19,314 nt of DNA from Sphingobium sp. (GTDB taxonomy: Bacteria > Pseudomonadota > Alphaproteobacteria > Sphingomonadales > Sphingomonadaceae): assembly GCF_003248505.1 (NCBI RefSeq), contig NZ_QFOA01000065.1, forward strand, positions 1-19,314. The letters run 5' to 3'. This document shows positions 13,431 to 19,314 of the stretch, piece after piece. How positions within the stretch are numbered: the first letter of the stretch is position 1; each line of letters begins with the position of its first letter. Made by a program: the position numbers and the translations under genes. The notes beneath the pieces were generated by a model. That model ran no database searches. It saw only the letters and a list, made by a program, of their open reading frames with translations, and was not told the origin of the DNA.

Positions 13431-14654
13431 CTAGCTGGCCGCCAGGATCATATTCCGCACCTGCGGGTATATTTGATTTTCCCATTTGCTACCTGAGAAT
13501 ACACCATAATGGCCCACTCCCAGTTGCAGATGATGTCTCTTCAGATGGCTGGGCAAGGCAGAGCAAAGCGCGTGCGCGGCCGAGGTCTGACCAACGGCGC
13601 AGATATCGTCGCGCTCACCTTCGACGGTCAGCAGAGCCGTCTTCCTGATTGCACCGGGATTGACGTTGCGCCCGCGCACGGTCAATTCGCCCTTGGACAA
13701 CAGCGTGCGTTGAAACACCATGTCCACGGTTTCGAGATAAAATTCCTTGGTCAGATCGAGAACGGCAAAATATTCGGCGTAGAAATCCTTGATCTTGTCC
13801 GCCTGCTCCGTCTTGCCATCGGCAAGTAACTGATACAGTTCGCGATGCTGTGCGCCATGCCGTTCCATGTTCATTTGAACGAACGCGGCCAGTTGCAGGA
13901 AACCGGGATAGACTTCCCGCCCTCGCCCCGCGTGACGGAAGGGCACGACAGAAATCAGGTTGTCCTCGAACCACTGCAGCGAACGCTCGTTTGCCAGATC
14001 GTTGACGACGGTCGGCGCGGCATTGGGGTCGATGGGTCCGCCCATCAAAGTCATCGAACGGGGCGTCGCAGGATCGCCATCCTCGGACATCAGGGCCACA
14101 GCGGCAAGGGCGGGTACGCAGGGCTGGCACACCGAAACCAGATGCGCGCCCTCCCCTAGTTCCTGAAAGAAATGGATCACATAGTCGACATATTCATCGA
14201 ACCCAAACCGTCCCGCTTCCACCGGAACGTCGCGAGCGTTCTTCCAATCGGTGATGTAAACGTCGTGATCCTGCAACAATGTCGCAACCGTGCTGCGCAG
14301 CAAGGTGGCGAAATGGCCGGACATGGGCGCAACAACCAATACCTTGGGTTGAGGCGCTTCCACATCGTCCTTTACGAAATGAAGCAAATTGCCGAAAGGC
14401 ATATCCAGCGCTATTTCTTCCCGAACCGCAACCTGCGCGTTCCCGCTCTGCACGGTAGCGATGTCATAGCCCGGTCTTTTATGCGTCAGTCGTACGCCCT
14501 GAAAAACGTCCATCAGCGCGAACATCCGGCGCGGCATCGGCCAATCTGCCATCGGGCCCATCCGCTCCCGCAGACCCAGTGCCCATTGCGCGCCCAGCCG
14601 GGCAGGTGCCATCATGTCGTTCCAGGCCTGATAGCCGCTGTAAAGCATCCGCAT
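13431..14654 (-). CDS. phaZ: Intracellular polyhydroxybutyrate depolymerase PhaZ
   Basis: This enzyme cleaves stored PHB in intracellular granules to release hydroxybutyrate units. The 407-aa product belongs to the alpha/beta-hydrolase family of intracellular depolymerases that use a nucleophilic cysteine, in contrast to the serine enzymes that act outside the cell. The nucleophile motif is HLVSVCQPCVPALAA with Cys176; the likely acid is Asp349 or Asp350 (EGERDD), and the base His382 (GVGHYGVF). The amino terminus RMLYSGYQAWNDMMAP fits the family; initiation could be at 14654 or, two codons in, at 14648. GGGGCAAG precedes the first. It is divergent from the GST gene and abuts the DUF454 gene. 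No phaC, phaP or phaR lies in the window. Confidence 0.93.
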   Translation of the reverse strand: MRMLYSGYQAWNDMMAPARLGAQWALGLRERMGPMADWPMPRRMFALMDVFQGVRLTHKRPGYDIATVQSGNAQVAVREEIALDMPFGNLLHFVKDDVEAPQPKVLVVAPMSGHFATLLRSTVATLLQDHDVYITDWKNARDVPVEAGRFGFDEYVDYVIHFFQELGEGAHLVSVCQPCVPALAAVALMSEDGDPATPRSMTLMGGPIDPNAAPTVVNDLANERSLQWFEDNLISVVPFRHAGRGREVYPGFLQLAAFVQMNMERHGAQHRELYQLLADGKTEQADKIKDFYAEYFAVLDLTKEFYLETVDMVFQRTLLSKGELTVRGRNVNPGAIRKTALLTVEGERDDICAVGQTSAAHALCSALPSHLKRHHLQLGVGHYGVFSGSKWENQIYPQVRNMILAAS

Positions 14655-14719
14655 TGCCGAAAACTTGCCCCGTCATTGTACGATCGACCGAATCGGTCCT
14701 ACACCGAAACCCTATACAA

Positions 14720-14739
14720 GCAATTTCTATTGCACTGCA
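14720..14739. promoter_or_regulatory. GCA/TGC-rich dyad between phaZ and the GST gene
   Basis: GCAAT (14720-14724) and ATTGC (14729-14733) form a perfect 5-bp inverted repeat around TTCT, followed directly by a second TGC (ATTGCACTGCA). It lies in the AT-richer part of the 127-nt divergent promoter region. PhaR, the PHB-responsive repressor of alphaproteobacteria, binds TGC-rich sites near PHB genes, so this is a candidate site. The match is loose and no -35/-10 pair is convincing. Confidence 0.3.
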
Positions 14740-14781
14740 TCATGAGAAATGTGAGGATCGTACCAGAGCAGGAGGATCGAA

Positions 14782-15438
14782 ATGGCGGTCGCGGAACTCA
14801 CTCTATCGTCCAAAAACTATTCCTCATGGTCGCTTCGTGGCTGGTTGCTGTGTCGTCTGGCTGGACTTGCGGTATTGGAACGCCCGGTGGCGATCGACGA
14901 CAAGGACAATCGGGCCGAACTGCTGCTGCTGTCGCCGTCCGTGCTGGTGCCGCGCCTTACGCATGAGGGGGCGAGCGTATGGGACACTTTGGCGATTGCG
15001 GAATATCTGCACGAACTTTATCCCAATGCCGGCATGTATCCCGGCGACCGCATCGCACGTGCGCATTGTCGGTCGGTGTCGGGCGAAATTCATTCCGGCT
15101 TTACCAATTTGCGCTCCGCCCTGCCGATGAACCTCAAGGCACGCCATTCCCGTTTCCCGATCTTTCCCGGCGCGCGACCCGACATCGAACGGATCGAAAC
15201 GATCTGGAACGAATGCCTTTCGAGCTATGGCGGGCCCTGGTTGTTTGGCGCGAAGCCGACTGTCGCCGACGCCATGTTCGCACCCGTGGCCCAGCGCTTC
15301 CTGTCCTATGCCGTCCCTGTTTCGGTCGTCGCCGCCGCCTATTGCCAGACCATCAACAATTGGCCCCCCATGCGCGAGTGGATCGAAGCGGCGCGTGCAG
15401 AACCCGACGAGATCATCGAACTGGAAACGGAATTCTAA
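14782..15438 (+). CDS. Glutathione S-transferase family protein
   Basis: This is a cytoplasmic GST-fold protein that probably conjugates or reduces substrates with glutathione. In 218 aa, the thioredoxin-like domain (about 3-80) begins LTLSSKNYSSWSLRGWLL, where Ser14/Ser15 sit at the usual activation position, and contains the cis-Pro region VLVPRLTHEG and the glutathione-binding WDTLAIAEYL. A helical C-domain follows (about 90-205), with FGAKPTVADAMFAPVAQRF as the GST C-terminal capping motif. AGGAGG lies 6 nt before the ATG, a strong ribosome-binding site. The M28 peptidase gene starts 43 nt after its stop and is probably co-transcribed. The substrate is unknown, and it is not close to the YghU protein at 779-1654. 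Confidence 0.93.
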   Translation: MAVAELTLSSKNYSSWSLRGWLLCRLAGLAVLERPVAIDDKDNRAELLLLSPSVLVPRLTHEGASVWDTLAIAEYLHELYPNAGMYPGDRIARAHCRSVSGEIHSGFTNLRSALPMNLKARHSRFPIFPGARPDIERIETIWNECLSSYGGPWLFGAKPTVADAMFAPVAQRFLSYAVPVSVVAAAYCQTINNWPPMREWIEAARAEPDEIIELETEF

Positions 15439-15481
15439 GGCCATCTTTTCGTACCGCCCAAGCGCGGCTAAGCCACTGGTC

Positions 15482-17140
15482 ATGACGAAACGCTTCCTCG
15501 CCGCCACCCTGGCCGCCGCCACCCTCGCCATCCCCCTGCATGCCCAGACGATCGAGCCCAAGCGGCTGGAGCAATCGGCACGCACTCTTGCGTCCGACCT
15601 GTTCGAAGGCCGCGCACCGGGAACGTTGGGGGAGGAACGGACCATCGGATATCTTGTCGCGCGGTTCGAAGCGCTGGGGTTGGAACCGGGCGGCCCGAAC
15701 GGACAATGGGTGCAAACGGTACCGCTTCTTCACACGAAGCTCGGTGCTCCCCGCACGCTGGGCCTTAAGCAGGCAGGGCGCGAAAACCCGTGGGCCTTCG
15801 GCAAGCAGATCTATCTTTCGACGCTTCAGCCCAAGGATGGCGTCACGATCGAGCGGGCACCCCTGGTATTCGTGGGTCATGGTGTGTCCGCACCGGAACG
15901 GGGTTGGGACGATTTCAAGGGCGCCGACCTCAAGGGCAAGATCGCGGTCTTCCTCATAAACGACCCGGATTTCGAAGCGACCGACGGCGACGATGCCAAA
16001 GGCAAGTTCGGCGGGAGGACCATGACCTATTATGGCCGCTGGACCTACAAGTTCGAAGAGGCCGCGCGTCGCGGAGCCATTGGCGCGCTGATCGTGCACG
16101 ACACGCCCGGTGCGGGTTATGGCTGGAACGTCGTCGTCAGTCCGGGCGGTGAAAACTACGATCTGGTGCGCCCCGCCGACAAACTCACCAGCCTTCAAAT
16201 GCAAGGCTGGATTGAGGGCGATGCTGCAAAGGCGATGTTTGCGGGCGCGGGCCTCGACCTTGCGGCTTTGCGCAAACAGGCCCGATCGAACAGCTTCCGC
16301 CCGGTCGAATTGAAAGGCACCACCTTCTCCGCCGCCTTCCCCGTCACCCACGAAGTCGTCAACAGCGCCAACGTCCTCGCCCGCATCCCCGGCGTGAAGC
16401 ATCCCGACGAAACGGTAATGTATGGCGCGCACTGGGATGCCTATGGCAAGGGCGCACCCGATGCTAAGGGGCGTATCTATCGCGCGGGTGCCAACGACGA
16501 CGCGCTGGGCATTGCCGCGATGCTTGAGATCGCCCGCGCTTTCAAGGCCGGTCCCGCGCCCGATCGCTCCGTGATGTTCGCCGCCTGGACTGCTGAGGAA
16601 CGCGGGCTTCTCGGTTCCGAACATTACGCCCTCAACCCCGTATGGCCGCTCGATAAGACGGTCGCGAACCTCACCATCGATATTCTTCAGACAGCGGGCA
16701 AGGCCAAAGACGTGATCCTCGTCGGTCGGGGACAAGGGACGCTGGAGGACGATCTGGCGCACTTCGCGTCTAAGCAAGGGCGCGTCGTGACGCAGGAAAG
16801 CCTGCCGGAGCGTGGCCTCTTCTACCGCGCCGACCATTTTTCGATGGCGAAGCGCGGCGTCCCCGTGCTGCTGATGATGGGTATTGCGGGCGCATCCGAT
16901 CTGGTCGAAGGCGGGCGCGCGGCGGGGCAGGCGTGGGTCGATGCCTATACCGGCCAATGCTATCATCAGGCATGCGATGCGGTGGACGAAAGCTGGAATC
17001 TGGACGGCGCGGCGCAGGATATCGGACTTATGCGCGACATCGGGATGGACCTCGCAAACACGCGTCGCTGGCCCCAATGGAAGCCCGGGTCGGAATTCAA
17101 GGCGATCCGTGACGCGAGCGCCGGGGTGCGGCAGCCCTAA
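15482..17140 (+). CDS. Secreted M28-family zinc metallopeptidase with PA-like insert
   Basis: M28 peptidases are two-zinc aminopeptidases and carboxypeptidases, here exported. The 552-aa product has a signal peptide (MTKRFLAATLAAATLAIPLHA, cleavage near residue 21). A protease-associated (PA)-like region lies at about 120-285 (PLVFVGHGVSAPERGWDDFKG). The catalytic domain has the zinc and catalytic residues in order: His317 and Asp319 (AHWDA), Asp339 or Asp340 (ANDDA), Glu372-Glu373 (AEERGLLGSEHY), Asp400 (TIDIL) and His452 (ADHFSMAKRGVP). The frame is open upstream into the GST gene, but the ATG at 15482 gives the signal peptide, so it is the real start. No strong ribosome-binding site is seen. 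Its TAA overlaps the stop codon of the convergent gene. Confidence 0.92.
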   Translation: MTKRFLAATLAAATLAIPLHAQTIEPKRLEQSARTLASDLFEGRAPGTLGEERTIGYLVARFEALGLEPGGPNGQWVQTVPLLHTKLGAPRTLGLKQAGRENPWAFGKQIYLSTLQPKDGVTIERAPLVFVGHGVSAPERGWDDFKGADLKGKIAVFLINDPDFEATDGDDAKGKFGGRTMTYYGRWTYKFEEAARRGAIGALIVHDTPGAGYGWNVVVSPGGENYDLVRPADKLTSLQMQGWIEGDAAKAMFAGAGLDLAALRKQARSNSFRPVELKGTTFSAAFPVTHEVVNSANVLARIPGVKHPDETVMYGAHWDAYGKGAPDAKGRIYRAGANDDALGIAAMLEIARAFKAGPAPDRSVMFAAWTAEERGLLGSEHYALNPVWPLDKTVANLTIDILQTAGKAKDVILVGRGQGTLEDDLAHFASKQGRVVTQESLPERGLFYRADHFSMAKRGVPVLLMMGIAGASDLVEGGRAAGQAWVDAYTGQCYHQACDAVDESWNLDGAAQDIGLMRDIGMDLANTRRWPQWKPGSEFKAIRDASAGVRQP

Positions 17141-17832
17141 AGTCCGGCCAGCCATTCCCCGATCATCGCACGCCCGGCGGCCACCGCTGCCGGGCCGTGC
17201 GCCGCGTGATCGCGCCGCAGCGCGTGAGCGCACTGGCTCGCGCTGTTAAGATCGGACCAGAAATGGGTCAGCCATTCCTCGAACCGCGGATCCTCCCCCA
17301 TCTCGGCGTGGAATTGCAGCGCCAGAAGATTGCGGCCGCGCCGGAATGCCTGATGGGCGTAGCGATCCGTCGATCCTAGCAACTCGACATTGGGGGGCAG
17401 GTCGAACGTGTCGCTATGCCAATGCAATACCGGCACATCGTCAAGATGGCGCAGAGGCGATTGAAGACCGCTGGCGTTCAATGTCACCGGCTTGAACCCC
17501 AGTTCGGTATGTCCACCGGGATACACCCGCGCGCCAAGCGCCGAAGCGATCATCTGGCTGCCAAGGCAGACGCCCAGCGTGGGGCGATCCGCAGCAAGAC
17601 GGTCGGCCAGTTTTTCGATCTGGGTCGATATCCAGGGATGAATCTCCGCCTCATAAACCCCCATGGGGCCACCCATCATGATGAGAAGGTCTGGCGCACG
17701 CAGGTCGGCATCGGCAAAATCGGGGCTTGCCACATCGATCCGCTCGATCCGGTAGCCTGCAGCCTCCAGCGGCTGAAGATAACCGGCAGCGCCTTCGCGC
17801 GGAACATGACGGACGATCAGGGCGGTCTTCAT
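17137..17832 (-). CDS. Class I glutamine amidotransferase-like protein
   Basis: This is a single-domain class I glutamine amidotransferase-like protein, related to the GMP-synthase glutaminase fold but with no synthetase partner here. In 231 aa the catalytic triad is complete: Cys89 in GVCLGSQ, His175 and Glu177 in LQFHAE. The oxyanion segment MMGGPMGVYE lies at 52-61. Stand-alone members include gamma-glutamyl hydrolases and enzymes of polyamine or amino-acid breakdown, so an exact reaction is not assigned. The carboxyl end (about 190-231) is an Ala/His-rich helical tail. The ATG at 17830-17832 fits the family start MKTALIVRH. Its TAG overlaps the TAA of the M28 gene. Confidence 0.9.
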   Translation of the reverse strand: MKTALIVRHVPREGAAGYLQPLEAAGYRIERIDVASPDFADADLRAPDLLIMMGGPMGVYEAEIHPWISTQIEKLADRLAADRPTLGVCLGSQMIASALGARVYPGGHTELGFKPVTLNASGLQSPLRHLDDVPVLHWHSDTFDLPPNVELLGSTDRYAHQAFRRGRNLLALQFHAEMGEDPRFEEWLTHFWSDLNSASQCAHALRRDHAAHGPAAVAAGRAMIGEWLAGL

Positions 17833-18174
17833 TGCTGATGGGAAGAATAGAGAAAGACGCGCTTTGCCACCAGACTAACCCTTCTTGCCTCCCGCCAACA
17901 CGAGCTATCGAACGCGCCACCACTGATTTGGAACGGTCCGCCAAAGCGCGCCGTAGCCAATGAGGCTCCCGACGATGCTTCACACTATTGAGGGAATAGC
18001 TTGCTGGCACCAAGCGTCCAGCACGAACAAGGCGGCACCGGTGCGTTTATCCACCGAAACGCGATCAACCAACCAGACAGCCGCTCGGGCGATACATCGA
18101 CATAAACCGTCTGCACGAGCCGCGCACGCGTTCGCCGGACAAACTCCATCCCAACCGCCATGCTGCCGGCACAC
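17833..18174. other. Spacer with no convincing gene
   Basis: This 342-nt stretch between the amidotransferase start and the aconitase terminator contains only short open frames of about 60-120 codons that overlap neighbours or each other, with no ribosome-binding sites and no recognisable family. A lone GGAAC-N17-CGTA (17930-17955, plus strand) resembles an EcfG promoter but has no gene downstream. It may carry the amidotransferase promoter, though I see no good -35/-10 pair. No tRNA or repeat was found. Confidence 0.5.
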
Positions 18175-18208
18175 GAAAAAGGGCCTCTCCCGGTGGGGAG
18201 AAGCCCTT
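18175..18208 (-). terminator. Rho-independent terminator of aconitase
   Basis: On the minus strand, AAGGGC (18203-18208), an internal 2-nt bulge, then CTCCC (18196-18200), a 4-nt loop and GGGAG (18187-18191), with GCCCTT closing at 18179-18184, form a strong stem. It is followed by a run of five T (18176-18180 read on the minus strand). It starts 25 nt after the aconitase stop codon, as expected for an intrinsic terminator. Confidence 0.88.
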
Positions 18209-18233
18209 CATTCTTATGCCGCTCAGGCTGCGA

Positions 18234-19314
<1,081 letters not shown>

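Noticed and set aside
15413..17233. A 606-codon minus-strand open frame opposite the M28 peptidase
   Set aside because: The plus-strand frame has a signal peptide and a full set of M28 zinc residues; the antisense product shows no motif and overlaps the amidotransferase gene.
17980..18174. A 64-codon minus-strand open frame after aconitase
   Set aside because: It has no ribosome-binding site, a composition unlike the neighbouring genes, and begins immediately after the terminator; I could not support it as a gene.

Overview
This 19.3 kb window reads as ordinary core chromosome of an alphaproteobacterium, most likely a member of the Sphingomonadales. The pointers are high GC with a strong third-position bias, a CIRCE-controlled groESL operon, the bamD-recN-ligA gene order, an intracellular PHB depolymerase, and secreted SIMPL, M28-peptidase and OprO/OprP-type porin genes. 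The taxonomic placement is inferred from gene content, not from a marker comparison. I see no mobile element, CRISPR array, tRNA, rRNA or prophage.

Layout. (1) 1-632: the start of groEL and all of groES on the minus strand, with a CIRCE operator and heat-shock-type promoter upstream and a stem-loop between the two genes. (2) 779-1654: a YghU-type glutathione transferase on the plus strand. (3) 1664-8145: a long minus-strand run, read in transcription order as uup, bamD, recN, ligA, spaced by 33-48 nt and probably co-transcribed; it joins genome maintenance (Uup, RecN, LigA) with outer-membrane assembly (BamD). (4) 8288-11518: plus-strand genes for a periplasmic SIMPL protein, a small PepSY protein, a PhoP-like response regulator and its membrane histidine kinase. 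(5) 11523-12947: a minus-strand OprO/OprP-type porin whose upstream region holds an 11-bp-phased, AT-rich repeat array of PhoB/OmpR-family type. (6) 13077-13430: a YbaN/DUF454 inner-membrane protein. (7) 13431-14654: a PHB depolymerase (phaZ). (8) 14782-17140: a second GST-fold protein and a secreted M28 metallopeptidase. (9) 17137-17832: a class I glutamine amidotransferase-like protein. (10) 17833-18174: a spacer with no convincing gene. (11) 18175-19314: the 3' part of aconitase with its rho-independent terminator.

How they fit together. Most genes are housekeeping functions: protein folding, DNA repair and ligation, envelope assembly, thiol chemistry, carbon-storage mobilisation and the TCA cycle. 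The part that looks most like a regulatory module is the PepSY / response regulator / kinase set lying tail-to-tail with the porin that carries the phased repeats; the wiring between them is inference. A structural theme is that all four convergent gene pairs meet within 9 nt or overlap, with no visible intrinsic terminator between them.

I found no clear novel defence, secretion or biosynthetic system. The best leads are the phased operator array, the groES-groEL intercistronic stem-loop, and the possible general-stress promoter in front of yghU.
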